NCBI GenBank assembly: GCA_963732355.1
Contig: CAVSZD010000010.1
Location: 310,001-374,000, forward strand
From: JADKAV01 sp963732355
GTDB lineage: Bacteria; Actinomycetota; Actinomycetes; S36-B12; UBA10799
Direction of reading: 5' to 3'
Length of the DNA: 64,000 nt
A program made the position numbers and the translations under genes. The first letter of the stretch is position 1. Every line of letters starts with the position of its first letter. This document shows, piece after piece, positions 7,010 through 15,730 of the stretch. The notes under the pieces are model-generated. The model was not told the origin of the DNA. It searched no databases and saw only the letters and a list, made by a program, of their open reading frames with translations.

Positions 7010-8356
7010 GTGTCCGATCTTCCCTCTCACAACGTGATCACGTGGCCGGATCTGCCTGCTGCGCAACAGCCGTTGTGGCCCGACGCCCAACGCCTGTCGG
7101 AGGTGACCGCCGAGCTTGCGACGGTGCCGCCACTGGTGTTCGCCGGCGAGTGCGACCAGCTCATGGGACACCTCGGGGCAGCAGCGCGCGGTGAGGCGTT
7201 CGTGCTCATGGGCGGGGATTGCGCCGAGACGTTCGCGGCCAACACGGCCGACTCCATCCGGGCCCGCCTCAAGACCGTTCTACAGATGGCGGTCGTCCTC
7301 ACATACGGCTCTCGGATGCCCGTTGTGAAGATCGGGCGCATGGCCGGGCAGTACTTCAAGCCGCGCAGCAAGCCACTCGAAACGCGCGACGCTGTCACCC
7401 TTCCCTCCTATTTCGGCGACGGCGTCAATGACCAGGTGTTTGAGGCCCAGGCACGCGAACTGGATCCTGGTCGGCTGTTGAGTGCCTATCACGCCTCGAG
7501 TGCGGCCTTGAACCTCGTGCGTGCTTTCACGCAGGGAGGTTACGCGGATCTGCATCAGGTCCATGCGTGGAATCAGGACTTCGTGCGCGAGTCACAGGCC
7601 GGTATTCGTTACGAGCGCATCGCACGCGAGATCGACAACGCCCTGGCGTTCATGAATGCCTGTGGCGCAGACCCCGAGGAGTTCCGCAGGGTGGACTTCT
7701 ACGCCAGCCATGAAGCGCTCGTGCTGGACTACGAGCGCCCGCTGGTGCGGATCGACTCGCGCACGGGCAGTCCGTACTCGGTGTCAGGCCACTTCCTGTG
7801 GGTGGGCGAACGCACCCGGGAACTGGATGGCGCGCATGTCCAGTTCGCGTCCCTGATCCACAACCCGATCGGCGTGAAGATCGGCCCCACGGCCAGCCCG
7901 CAGGACGCGTTGGCTCTGGCCGAGGCCCTCAATCCGGATCGGGTGCCCGGCCGGCTCACGTTCATCACGCGGATGGGCGCCGACAAGGTCAGCGATGTCC
8001 TTCCCGCGATCGTGGAGAAGGTTCACGCCGACGGCCATCCGGTGGTCTGGGTCTGCGATCCGATGCACGGCAACACCCGCGAAACCAGCAGTGGGGTGAA
8101 GACCCGGCAGTTCGAGGACGTCTCGTCGGAGGTGCACGGGTTCTTCGAGGTGCATCGCAGCCTGGGAACCCATCCGGGCGGCCTGCACATCGAACTCACC
8201 GGTGACGATGTGACTGAGTGTCTCGGTGGCATCGGTGGCCCCCAGGAGCAGGATCTTCCGTACCGCTACGAGACCGCCTGCGATCCCCGGCTGAACCGGG
8301 TTCAGAGCCTCGAGTTGGCGTTCGAGGTGGCCGACTGGCTCGACGGGTTGCGCTGA
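7010..8356 (+). CDS. aroG: 3-deoxy-7-phosphoheptulonate synthase, class II
   Basis: The 448-residue protein is a class II (plant/mycobacterial type) DAHP synthase, which condenses phosphoenolpyruvate and erythrose 4-phosphate in the first step of the shikimate pathway. Diagnostic stretches include LMGGDCAETF, MPVVKIGRMAGQYFKPRS, YASHEALVLDYE, WVGERTR, VWVCDPMHGNT, GTHPGGLHIE and the C-terminal YETACDPRLN. Length and order match M. tuberculosis AroG. The in-frame GTG at 6992 is an alternative start adding six residues; 7010 is preferred because of the -10 box spacing. Confidence 0.95.
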   Translation: MSDLPSHNVITWPDLPAAQQPLWPDAQRLSEVTAELATVPPLVFAGECDQLMGHLGAAARGEAFVLMGGDCAETFAANTADSIRARLKTVLQMAVVLTYGSRMPVVKIGRMAGQYFKPRSKPLETRDAVTLPSYFGDGVNDQVFEAQARELDPGRLLSAYHASSAALNLVRAFTQGGYADLHQVHAWNQDFVRESQAGIRYERIAREIDNALAFMNACGADPEEFRRVDFYASHEALVLDYERPLVRIDSRTGSPYSVSGHFLWVGERTRELDGAHVQFASLIHNPIGVKIGPTASPQDALALAEALNPDRVPGRLTFITRMGADKVSDVLPAIVEKVHADGHPVVWVCDPMHGNTRETSSGVKTRQFEDVSSEVHGFFEVHRSLGTHPGGLHIELTGDDVTECLGGIGGPQEQDLPYRYETACDPRLNRVQSLELAFEVADWLDGLR

Positions 8357-8391
8357 AGCCTGTTGACGCGCGGGTGCCCGGCGCAACTTGG

Positions 8392-8469
8392 CGTTGGTTG
8401 ACGTTCGGGTAGTTGGTTGACGTTCGTCGTCGCCTGAGCCTCAACCAACTACCCGAGCCCCAACCAACG
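8392..8469. repeat. Nested palindrome between convergent aroG and pknL (possible bidirectional terminator)
   Basis: Outer arms CGTTGGTTG (8392-8400) and CAACCAACG (8461-8469) enclose, across symmetric 5-base internal loops, a perfect 15-bp inner stem (8406-8420 with 8441-8455) and a 20-base loop. There is no T-run, so it is not a classic intrinsic terminator, but its place between convergent stop codons fits transcription ending from both sides. GGTTGACGTTCG also occurs twice as a direct repeat at 8395 and 8415. Confidence 0.8.
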
Positions 8470-8492
8470 TCGGCGGGCAAAGCTGGTCGGTC

Positions 8493-10430
8493 TCAGGTGA
8501 TGGTGAGCGTGATCAGCGTGCCCCGGGCGACGCTGCTTCCCCCGGAAGGGTCCTGAGACAAAACGCGGTTGGCGATCGTTACCCCGAACTGCTCCTGGGT
8601 CACCACCTCGAAGCCGGCGTTCTCCAACGTGGTGCGCGCCGATTCGGTGTCCATCCCCACGACGCTGGGCACGGGCACGAACTGGGAGCCCTTGGATACC
8701 AGCATGCGCACGCGGTCGCCCCTGAAGGCCGTTGTGCCGCCGGCGGGGTCGGTGCCGATCACCTGTCCGAACGGCACCGTCTCGTCGAACTGCTCGATCG
8801 TACGGGGCTTGAGCCCACCGCCGATGAGGGTGGCCTGGGCCTGGTCGAGGGTCATGCCTGTGACGTCCGGAACCACGACAGGCTCAGGGCCAAGTGACAG
8901 CGTCAAGGAGACAGGGGTGTCGCGTTTGAGCGGGGTGCCGACCGCGGGATCGGTGCGCACTACCTGTCCCTCCGGCACCTTGCGGCTGTAGTCCTGGATG
9001 ACTTGACCGACCTGCAGGCTCACCGACTCCAAGGCCGATGTGGCCCCCGACTGGCTCATCCCCTTGACGTCCGGAACCCGGAATCTCTCTGGCCCCTTGG
9101 AGAGAATGACTGCGACTGTCCCGTTGGCCTCGACCCGCGCCCCGGCCCCGGGATCGCTGCTGATGATTGTGCCCGCCTCGCGCTTCTCGGAGTACTGCTC
9201 CTCGGACACCGTCATGGACAGGCCGACCTTCTGCAACGAGGAGAGTGCCTCGGCGCGAGTCTTCCCAACGAGTTTGGGTGTGCGCACGGTGTCGGTGGTC
9301 CCGAGCTGCCAGGCACCGAAGCCCACGGCGACTGCGAACAGGGCCAGCAGCGCCACCCAGAGTCCGCGACGCTTCTTGCCGGTCTTGACGGTGCTCTTCA
9401 CCGGCGCCTTGGTCGCAGGACCCATAACCGCGACAGCGGGCTGAGGGGCCGCCGGGGGTTCCTCGTGTTTGAGGGTTGGTTGTGGCTCGGCCACCGGGGG
9501 CGGGAAGTCGCTGGCGACCACGATGGTCTCCGGGGCGCGGGGGACAGGAGGCGGAGGTGGTGGGGTGGCCCGCAATGCCGGGACAGGTGCGCTGGGATCG
9601 GCCTGCCGACGCAGATTGGCCACAGCGATGAGCATTTGCGTAGCGCTCTGGAAGCGGTCGCCAGGGCTCTTCTCGGTGGCCTTCTCGCACAGCTGATCGA
9701 TTGCGGTGTCCACGTCCACGAACGTGCTGGGATCGGGCACTCTCTGGGTCTGATGCAGTGCCAGCACGTCGTCAGCGCTATCGGCGCGGAACGGTACGTG
9801 CCCGGTGAGCATCTCGAACAACAGGATCCCCGCGCTGTACAGGTCGCTGCGGGGATCGGGCACGCGGTCCAAGGCCTGTTCAGGTGCCAGGTACGCTGCG
9901 GTTCCCAGCAGCATCGAGGCCCGATGATCTCCCGCCTCGATGGCGCGCGCGAGGCCGAAGTCGGTGACCTTGATGTCCCCCCGGTCGGCGAGCAGCACGT
10001 TCTCGGGCTTGATGTCGCCGTGTACGAAGCCGGCCGAATGTGCCGCCTGCAGTCCCTTGAGAACCGAGGTCAGCACGTCCAGCGCACGGGCGACAGGAAG
10101 CCGCCCGCCCCAGGTCAGTTCCTGGCGCAGAGTCCGCCCGGGGACGTACTCCATGACCAGGTACACCGCGTCTGCCGAACGCCCGCGGTCGTACACGGCC
10201 ACCACGTGTGAGTCGGAGAGGCGGGCTGCAGCGCGTGCCTCGGTCACGAACCGCTCGGTGAATCCCGGTTCGTAGACCAGGTCGTCGTTCATGACCTTGA
10301 CCGCTACTACCCGTTCGAGGCGGGAGTCGAACCCCTGGTAGACCGTGCCCATGCCACCGGTGGCGACGACCTTGTCGATGCGGTATCGCGCGTCGAGCAC
10401 GCGGCCGCAGAGGTCGGAGGTGGTGCGCAC
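8493..10430 (-). CDS. Transmembrane Ser/Thr protein kinase with four PASTA domains (PknL-like)
   Basis: The 645-residue protein has a Hanks-type kinase domain (about residues 15-275): TGGMGTVYQG loop, Lys45 in AVKVM, catalytic loop HGDIKPEN with Asp139, and DFGLA at 157-161. A Pro-rich linker follows, then one membrane helix (around 360-380) and four extracellular PASTA repeats to the C-terminus, which in this class bind peptidoglycan fragments. The usual HRD arginine is Gly138, so it is a non-RD kinase. Position next to aroG matches mycobacterial pknL. It should phosphorylate cell-division or wall-synthesis proteins. GTG start. Confidence 0.93.
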   Translation of the reverse strand: MRTTSDLCGRVLDARYRIDKVVATGGMGTVYQGFDSRLERVVAVKVMNDDLVYEPGFTERFVTEARAAARLSDSHVVAVYDRGRSADAVYLVMEYVPGRTLRQELTWGGRLPVARALDVLTSVLKGLQAAHSAGFVHGDIKPENVLLADRGDIKVTDFGLARAIEAGDHRASMLLGTAAYLAPEQALDRVPDPRSDLYSAGILLFEMLTGHVPFRADSADDVLALHQTQRVPDPSTFVDVDTAIDQLCEKATEKSPGDRFQSATQMLIAVANLRRQADPSAPVPALRATPPPPPPVPRAPETIVVASDFPPPVAEPQPTLKHEEPPAAPQPAVAVMGPATKAPVKSTVKTGKKRRGLWVALLALFAVAVGFGAWQLGTTDTVRTPKLVGKTRAEALSSLQKVGLSMTVSEEQYSEKREAGTIISSDPGAGARVEANGTVAVILSKGPERFRVPDVKGMSQSGATSALESVSLQVGQVIQDYSRKVPEGQVVRTDPAVGTPLKRDTPVSLTLSLGPEPVVVPDVTGMTLDQAQATLIGGGLKPRTIEQFDETVPFGQVIGTDPAGGTTAFRGDRVRMLVSKGSQFVPVPSVVGMDTESARTTLENAGFEVVTQEQFGVTIANRVLSQDPSGGSSVARGTLITLTIT

Positions 10431-10469
10431 CTAATGAGTGTACGTTCGACCCCGGTATCGGGATTCGCA

Positions 10470-10952
10470 ATGGGCGTACATGATGAGGTCATGGCCAATC
10501 AGCGCAGCGACATCGCCATGTCCGACGAAGAGGTTCAGGAGTTCCTCGCTGGCGGCGGGAACATCCAGTTGGCTCTCTATGGCCCCGACGGTTATCCGGA
10601 CATAACTCCCATGTGGTTCGTGGTCGACGAGGGTGCGATCTGGATGCGGACGTACGCCCGCAGCCAGAAGGTGATCAACGCCGAACGCGACCCCCGGTGT
10701 TGTCTGGTGCTGGAGCGCGGGGATCGCTACCTGGAGCTTCGCGGTGTCCAGGTGACAGGTGACCTGCAGATCAGCAAAGACGTCGACCGGATCTGCTGGG
10801 TGGCCGCCCGGCTGATGGTCAAGTACGAGGGCGTCGACCCCGAGCACATCCCCGCACTGGAGTCGGCCTACCGGCAGAAGGCCCCGAAACAGGTGGCCCT
10901 GAGTCTGCCGCTGGAGCGGATCGTCTCCTGGGACCACGGGAAGCTGGCCTGA
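10470..10952 (+). CDS. Pyridoxamine 5'-phosphate oxidase-fold protein (flavin/F420 type)
   Basis: The protein (about 160 residues) has the split-barrel pattern of PPOX-family proteins: AMSDEEVQEFLAGG, then the strand pair LALYGPDGYPDITPMWFVVD, then KVINAERDPRCCLVLE. In actinobacteria many such proteins bind F420 or FMN and reduce unknown substrates. The start is uncertain: ATG at 10470 has GGGA 6 bases upstream, while ATG at 10491 would be closer to the conserved domain. It starts divergently from the PASTA kinase, and the lycopene cyclase gene follows 4 bp after its stop, so it may belong to the same transcript. Confidence 0.75.
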   Translation: MGVHDEVMANQRSDIAMSDEEVQEFLAGGGNIQLALYGPDGYPDITPMWFVVDEGAIWMRTYARSQKVINAERDPRCCLVLERGDRYLELRGVQVTGDLQISKDVDRICWVAARLMVKYEGVDPEHIPALESAYRQKAPKQVALSLPLERIVSWDHGKLA

Positions 10953-10956
10953 GTCG

Positions 10957-11271
10957 ATGGTCTACCTGGTTGTACTGGTTGGGATCTTCCTGGCCAGCGC
11001 ATGGTTGGAGATCGTGGTCAAGACCCGTGTGTTCCGGCGGTGGCGGCGATTGTCGCTCACCCTTGTGTTCACGATCGTGCCTCTGGTGATTTGGGACTGG
11101 TACGCCATTTCGCGTGAGCACTGGCATTTCCATGGCATGACCGGGGTCAATTTGGGGATCCTGCCGGTGGAGGAGTTGTTGTTCTTCATCGTGGTGCCCA
11201 TCGCGGGCATCCTCAGCCTTGAGGCCGTCCGAGCTGTCAGGCGCTGGCCGGCCGGTGATGAGCAGCCATGA
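10957..11271 (+). CDS. crtYc: Lycopene cyclase subunit, CrtYc type
   Basis: The 104-residue membrane protein has three hydrophobic helices and the motif LPVEELLFF, the PxEE signature of the CrtYc/CrtYd lycopene cyclase domain. Such half-size subunits work as a heterodimer that cyclises one or both ends of lycopene. It overlaps the next subunit gene by 4 bp (ATGA). Whether beta or epsilon rings are made cannot be read from the sequence. Confidence 0.9.
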   Translation: MVYLVVLVGIFLASAWLEIVVKTRVFRRWRRLSLTLVFTIVPLVIWDWYAISREHWHFHGMTGVNLGILPVEELLFFIVVPIAGILSLEAVRAVRRWPAGDEQP

Positions 11272-11672
11272 CCTATACCCAGATCGCGGTGATGGCCGTT
11301 GTCCTCGCTTTGGCCCTTGACCTGCTGCTGCGCACCCGCTTGGTGACCAGGAAGGTCTTCTGGGTCTCCTACGCGATCATCGTCTTCTTCCAGTTGCTCT
11401 CCAACGGTGTGCTCACCGGCAGTGGGACCGTTCACTATGACGGGGAGGTGATCATCGGTTCCTCGAGTCCCGAGGGATCCCGCCCGCCGTTCATCGGTGA
11501 CGGCCGCCTGGCGTACGCGCCGGTGGAGGATCTGCTCTTCGGGTTCGCGATGGTGCTCTGGTCGCAGGCCTTGTGGATCTGGTTCGGCAGACGAGGTGTC
11601 CAGCGCGAGCCGGTGTCCGGGCCCCCGGTGTGGGAGCGGGAGCGCCCAAACTCGGGGCGGGCATTCGGCTAG
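11268..11672 (+). CDS. crtYd: Lycopene cyclase subunit, CrtYd type
   Basis: This 134-residue partner of CrtYc has three hydrophobic segments and the related motif APVEDLLFG, which replaces PxEE by PxED as is common in the second subunit. It is followed by a hydrophilic tail of about 25 residues. Its stop codon overlaps that of the convergent crtB on the other strand within a shared CTAG. Confidence 0.88.
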   Translation: MTYTQIAVMAVVLALALDLLLRTRLVTRKVFWVSYAIIVFFQLLSNGVLTGSGTVHYDGEVIIGSSSPEGSRPPFIGDGRLAYAPVEDLLFGFAMVLWSQALWIWFGRRGVQREPVSGPPVWERERPNSGRAFG

Positions 11673-12577
11673 CGTCGTGCGCGCACTGCTCGGAACGCTG
11701 CGGGACCGGCCACAGCCAGGCGTCGTGACATGGGAACACTGGCCCGCTTGGTGAACACGTCGTAGTTGTTGGCCTCTACCTCGTCCACGATCCCGCAGTA
11801 GAGGTCGCTTGCCGCTTCGATGCATGGCTGGGATGAGGGCGCCAGCATCGCGATCCCCGGATTGGCGCGCGCCTGGAGCATCTTCACCCGCCCGATCTGC
11901 TCGGCCAGTGCCTCGCGCCAATTGTCGTCCACGCGCCGTGCCCTCACATCAGCCGCGGTGACGCCGTGCGCAGCGAGTTCGTCCAGGGGCAGGTAGATGC
12001 GGCCCCGCTGGAGATCCTCGCCGACGTCGCGGATGAAGTTCGCCAGCTGGAAGGCGATACCCAGGTCGCGGGCGTGATCGTAGGCGCGTTTGCTGCGTGG
12101 TTCCAGCACGGGCACCATCTGCAGCCCGATCACGGCCGCCGAACCGTAGACGTACTCGGACAAAGCCTCATAAGTCTCGTACTGCTCGACGGTCAAGTCC
12201 ATCCGCATGGAGTGGAAGAAGGCCTCGAAGTGGTCGGGCGGTATCGACCAGCGGGTCGCAGTGTCCACCGCCGCGGCCGCGATCGGATCGTCACTGTGGC
12301 CCCGGGTCAGATCCGCCATGAACGTTTGTGACCAACTGGCCAGGGCGTCCGCGCGCTGGACCGGCGTGAACGAGGGGTCGATCTCATCGACGATCTCATC
12401 GGCGTAGCGGGCCAGGCCGTACAGGGCGTGCACAAACGGTCGCTTCGCAGCGGGCAGCAATCGGGTGGCGAGGAAGTAGGTCTTACCGTGCTGGGCGTTC
12501 AGCGTGCGGCAGCGCAGATAGGACCGTTGCAGGCGTGGTTCGGTGATACCTGCCGCCGTCAACTCGCGCATCGACAT
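11669..12577 (-). CDS. crtB: Phytoene synthase
   Basis: The 302-residue protein carries both Asp-rich substrate motifs of squalene/phytoene synthases: YADEIVD near residue 55 and the second one in NFIRDVGEDLQRGRIYLP near residue 170. It condenses two GGPP molecules to phytoene, the first committed carotenoid step. The ATG at 12577 (MSMRELTAAG) precedes the conserved SYLRCRTLNAQHGKTYF. A small hairpin (12595-12617, 7-bp stem GCCCGTT/AACGGGC) lies in its upstream region. It is divergent from the mannosyltransferase gene. Confidence 0.95.
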   Translation of the reverse strand: MSMRELTAAGITEPRLQRSYLRCRTLNAQHGKTYFLATRLLPAAKRPFVHALYGLARYADEIVDEIDPSFTPVQRADALASWSQTFMADLTRGHSDDPIAAAAVDTATRWSIPPDHFEAFFHSMRMDLTVEQYETYEALSEYVYGSAAVIGLQMVPVLEPRSKRAYDHARDLGIAFQLANFIRDVGEDLQRGRIYLPLDELAAHGVTAADVRARRVDDNWREALAEQIGRVKMLQARANPGIAMLAPSSQPCIEAASDLYCGIVDEVEANNYDVFTKRASVPMSRRLAVAGPAAFRAVRARR

Positions 12578-12699
12578 ACGGCTATTGTGACCGTGCCCGT
12601 TTCGTGGCCCAACGGGCAGTCCCGCGAAGAACCCTTCGTGACAGGATTGCGCTTGACGCCGCTGCGTCTGTAGCGAGGATGACCGCGTGGGAGGCACAC

Positions 12700-14238
12700 A
12701 TGACGGAGGTGACCGACGCTGGGCGTCAGCACTCCTTCTTCGTGCACTACGTCGTGGTTGGACTCGTGGGCTCGATCATCGTGGCCATCGGAGCCCTGGG
12801 CGTAGGCTGGCTGCCGGTCAACACCTCCCTGTACGGCAACCCTGTTGTGATGGCCCTTCGCACTCCCGGGGCTGGGGTTGCCCTGGCCCGGTTCTGCGTG
12901 ATCGTCGGCATGGCTCTGATCCTGCAGGCGTGGCTGGTCCTGGGCTATGACGTCCTGCGCGGGCGGGTCAAGGACCTGTCTGCGCTCTGGTGGACCCTCT
13001 TCGCCTGGTCGGCGCCTCTACTACTTACGCCACCGCTCTTCAGTCGGGATGCCTACGCCTACTTCACGCAGGGCAAGCTGCTGATTCAGGGTTTGAGCCC
13101 CTACGACGTCGGGGTGGCCGCAGAGTCGGGCTGGTTCAATGACGGCGCGGACCCCTTGTGGGCAGAGTCACCCACGCCATACGGCCCGCTCTTCCTGCTC
13201 ATCGAAAGGGGTGTGGCGCAGTTTGTCGGCCCGCACCCGGTGTGGGCAGCCATTGCGTTTCGGCTGTGGGCGATGCTGGCGGTGGCGATTCTCGCGGTCG
13301 CGGTGCCTGCCCTGGCCGCCCGCCACGGGATCAGTCAGCCCAAGGCGCTGTGGCTGGCGGTACTCAACCCACTGGTCATCATGCATTTCGTCGCAGGAGC
13401 GCACAACGATGCGCTCATGGCCGCGGCGGTCGTGGTCGGCCTGCTCTGGGCGGTCGACTACCACCCGATAGCCGGGACCCTGGCGTTGTCGGCTGGAATC
13501 GCGGTCAAACCGATAGCCCTTGTGGCGCTGCCGTTCATCGGTCTCATCTGGGCGGGGGTCAATGCCGGGTGGTGGCAGCGGATCCGAAAGTGGCTGATCA
13601 CGGGGGTGATCTCAGCGGTCGTCGTAGTGGGTTTGGGAGTCCTCTCGGGAACCGGGCTGGGGTGGGTGGCTGCCCTGTCCACGCCGGGTGCCATCCGGAC
13701 CTGGCTCTCGCCACCGACTGCCGCGGGGATGATCGTGGGCGGGCTTGTGCGAGCGGTCGGTCTGGGCGATCACGTGGATCTTGCCGTCGCGGTCTTCCGA
13801 GGGGTGGCCACGTTGGCGGCCGTAGTCATATTGGCACTGCTGGTTCTGCGGCCCAAAGGTCGGTCGGCACTGCGCGGGGCGGGCCTTGCGTTGCTGGTGG
13901 TGGTGGTTCTCGGTCCCGTGGTCCAGCCGTGGTACCTGCTGTGGTCGTTGCCGCTGCTGGCGGCCGCCGGCCTCGCTGCCCGCTGGTTGCATGCGACCCT
14001 GTTGCTGACCGCTGTGCTGACGCTGCACGGCGTGGCGGGTACGAGCGCGACCAGTGATGCGCTGTTCGAGTTCGGTGACGGCCTGGGACTGGTGGTCGTG
14101 GCCGGTCTGCTGGCTCTCATCGTGTGGGCTTCGCCGCGTGAACGGGTCTTGCTTCTCGGTGATGCAGATGATCCAGGACTACTTCCGGTCGACCGGCCGG
14201 CCCAGGCCCGCTTCGATCAAATGATCATGCAGCGCTGA
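12700..14238 (+). CDS. Polyprenol-phosphate-mannose alpha-(1,6)-mannosyltransferase (MptA/MptB-like)
   Basis: The 512-residue protein is almost entirely hydrophobic with about 12-13 membrane helices. A loop motif PLFSRDAYAYFTQG contains the acidic residue typical of GT-C transferases, followed by GLSPYDVG and TPYGPLFLLIERG. This pattern matches the actinobacterial MptA/MptB family that extends mannan chains of lipomannan on the outer membrane leaflet using polyprenol-phosphate mannose. Its place between phytoene and prenyl synthase genes corresponds to Rv2174 next to idsA2. ATG at 12700 is supported by GGGAGG 5 bases upstream. Confidence 0.85.
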   Translation: MTEVTDAGRQHSFFVHYVVVGLVGSIIVAIGALGVGWLPVNTSLYGNPVVMALRTPGAGVALARFCVIVGMALILQAWLVLGYDVLRGRVKDLSALWWTLFAWSAPLLLTPPLFSRDAYAYFTQGKLLIQGLSPYDVGVAAESGWFNDGADPLWAESPTPYGPLFLLIERGVAQFVGPHPVWAAIAFRLWAMLAVAILAVAVPALAARHGISQPKALWLAVLNPLVIMHFVAGAHNDALMAAAVVVGLLWAVDYHPIAGTLALSAGIAVKPIALVALPFIGLIWAGVNAGWWQRIRKWLITGVISAVVVVGLGVLSGTGLGWVAALSTPGAIRTWLSPPTAAGMIVGGLVRAVGLGDHVDLAVAVFRGVATLAAVVILALLVLRPKGRSALRGAGLALLVVVVLGPVVQPWYLLWSLPLLAAAGLAARWLHATLLLTAVLTLHGVAGTSATSDALFEFGDGLGLVVVAGLLALIVWASPRERVLLLGDADDPGLLPVDRPAQARFDQMIMQR

Positions 14239-14239
14239 A

Positions 14240-15730
14240 TCAACGCCACGCCGCGGACCGGTAGTCAGGGTCCGGCCCAGTGATCCGCTCGGCGGCCAGC
14301 CGACCGCTCACCAGAACCATCGGTACCCCGACGCCTGGCTGGGTTCCGGAACCGGTGAACACGACGTTGCGCCCCCAGTGGTTGGCTGAGCGGAATGGCC
14401 CGGTCTGGAACAGCGAGTGGGCAGCGCTGAACGGCGCGCCCGCCTCCATGCCCCGTGCTTGCCAGTCGGCCGGGTCGGTGATGTTCTCGACTTCAATGGC
14501 GTCCGAGAAGCCCACGTAGCCACGCCGCTCCAGGGTTTCCAGCGCGCGCTCCCGGAATCCCGGGTTCGGCCACTGGACGTGCCCGCGGGTGTTGGGGGTT
14601 ATGAACAGCACGTAATAGCTCTGTTTGCCCGCAGGGGCCAGCGAGGGATCCGTGTGGCTCGGGTTGGTGACCAGGAAACTCGGGTCGGTCATGAGTCCGC
14701 CGGAGAGCACCTCGTCGAAGGAGGTCCGCCAGGCCTTCCCGAAGTGGATGTTGTGGTGGGCGATCTTGGAGTAGGTGGCTGAGGAGCCGGCCAGCATCAG
14801 CCAGCAACTCGGGGAGTAGTCCAAACGCTCGAGGCGGGGTTTGTGCTGGCCGAGCAGATCCCGGTAGGCAACAGGGAGGTCGGGATTGAGTACTACCGCA
14901 TCCGCGGGGAAGCGATCCCCATCGGTGGTGATCACCGCGGTGGCCCGGTCGCCAACCGTCTCCACGGACTCGACGGTGGCCCCGTAGTGAATCGTCACGC
15001 CGTGCTTGACTGCGGCATCGGCCATGGCGACCGGCAAGGCGTGCATGCCGCCGCGGGGGAGATAGACCCCGGCCACGGAGTCCATGTAGGAGATCACCGA
15101 ATAGAGGGCCAGCGCCTTATAGGGCGACAGGCCGGCGTACATGGCCTGGAATGAGAAGAGCCGTTGAGTGCGCGGGTCCTTGAGGAATGAGTTGACCTTG
15201 GGCTGCAGACGGCCGAAACCGCCACGGGCGATCAGGCGGGGCAGGTTAGCCGTGACCAGGTCCAGTGGGCTGTCGATGTTGCGGTCGATGAAGTCGCGGA
15301 TCTCCAAGCGGTACATGGTGGCCACGTAGTCGACGAACCTCCGGTACCCAGCCGCCTCGGCGGCGCCGAGATTGGCCTCGATCTCGGCCGCCATGCGCTC
15401 AGGGTCCGCGAAGACGTCCAAGGTGGAACCGTCCGGGTAGAACGCGCGGTAGGCCGGGTCCAGGGGCACCAGGTCCAGCCAGTCCCGGTAGTCCTCACCG
15501 AGCGCCCGGAACGCGTCGTCGATCAGGTCGGGCATCGTCAGCACGGTGGGCCCGGTGTCGAAGGAGAAACCCTGCATCTCCAGGCGTCCGGCTCGGCCCC
15601 CGGGCCGGTCCTCGCGTTCCAGGACGACGACTTCGCGACCGGCCCCCGCGAGCCTCATCGCCGCAGACAATCCGGCCAAGCCGGCACCCACGACCACGAC
15701 CCGTTGGGTCGCCCCTTGCACGGTGAACAT
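14240..15730 (-). CDS. crtI: Phytoene desaturase (lycopene-forming)
   Basis: The 496-residue flavoprotein has the N-terminal dinucleotide fold VVVVGAGLAGLSAAMRLA followed by RPGGRAG and FDTGPTVLTMPDL, and the C-terminal carotenoid-desaturase signature GSGTQPGVGVPMVLVSG. It converts phytoene to lycopene by successive desaturations at the membrane. Its ATG overlaps the stop of the prenyl synthase gene by one base (TGATG), so the two are co-translated. It is convergent with the mannosyltransferase gene, one base apart. Confidence 0.92.
   Translation of the reverse strand: MFTVQGATQRVVVVGAGLAGLSAAMRLAGAGREVVVLEREDRPGGRAGRLEMQGFSFDTGPTVLTMPDLIDDAFRALGEDYRDWLDLVPLDPAYRAFYPDGSTLDVFADPERMAAEIEANLGAAEAAGYRRFVDYVATMYRLEIRDFIDRNIDSPLDLVTANLPRLIARGGFGRLQPKVNSFLKDPRTQRLFSFQAMYAGLSPYKALALYSVISYMDSVAGVYLPRGGMHALPVAMADAAVKHGVTIHYGATVESVETVGDRATAVITTDGDRFPADAVVLNPDLPVAYRDLLGQHKPRLERLDYSPSCWLMLAGSSATYSKIAHHNIHFGKAWRTSFDEVLSGGLMTDPSFLVTNPSHTDPSLAPAGKQSYYVLFITPNTRGHVQWPNPGFRERALETLERRGYVGFSDAIEVENITDPADWQARGMEAGAPFSAAHSLFQTGPFRSANHWGRNVVFTGSGTQPGVGVPMVLVSGRLAAERITGPDPDYRSAAWR

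Noticed and set aside
12595..12617. Small hairpin upstream of crtB as a regulatory RNA element
   Set aside because: A single 7-bp stem in GC-rich DNA is expected by chance, and nothing else supports a riboswitch or attenuator.
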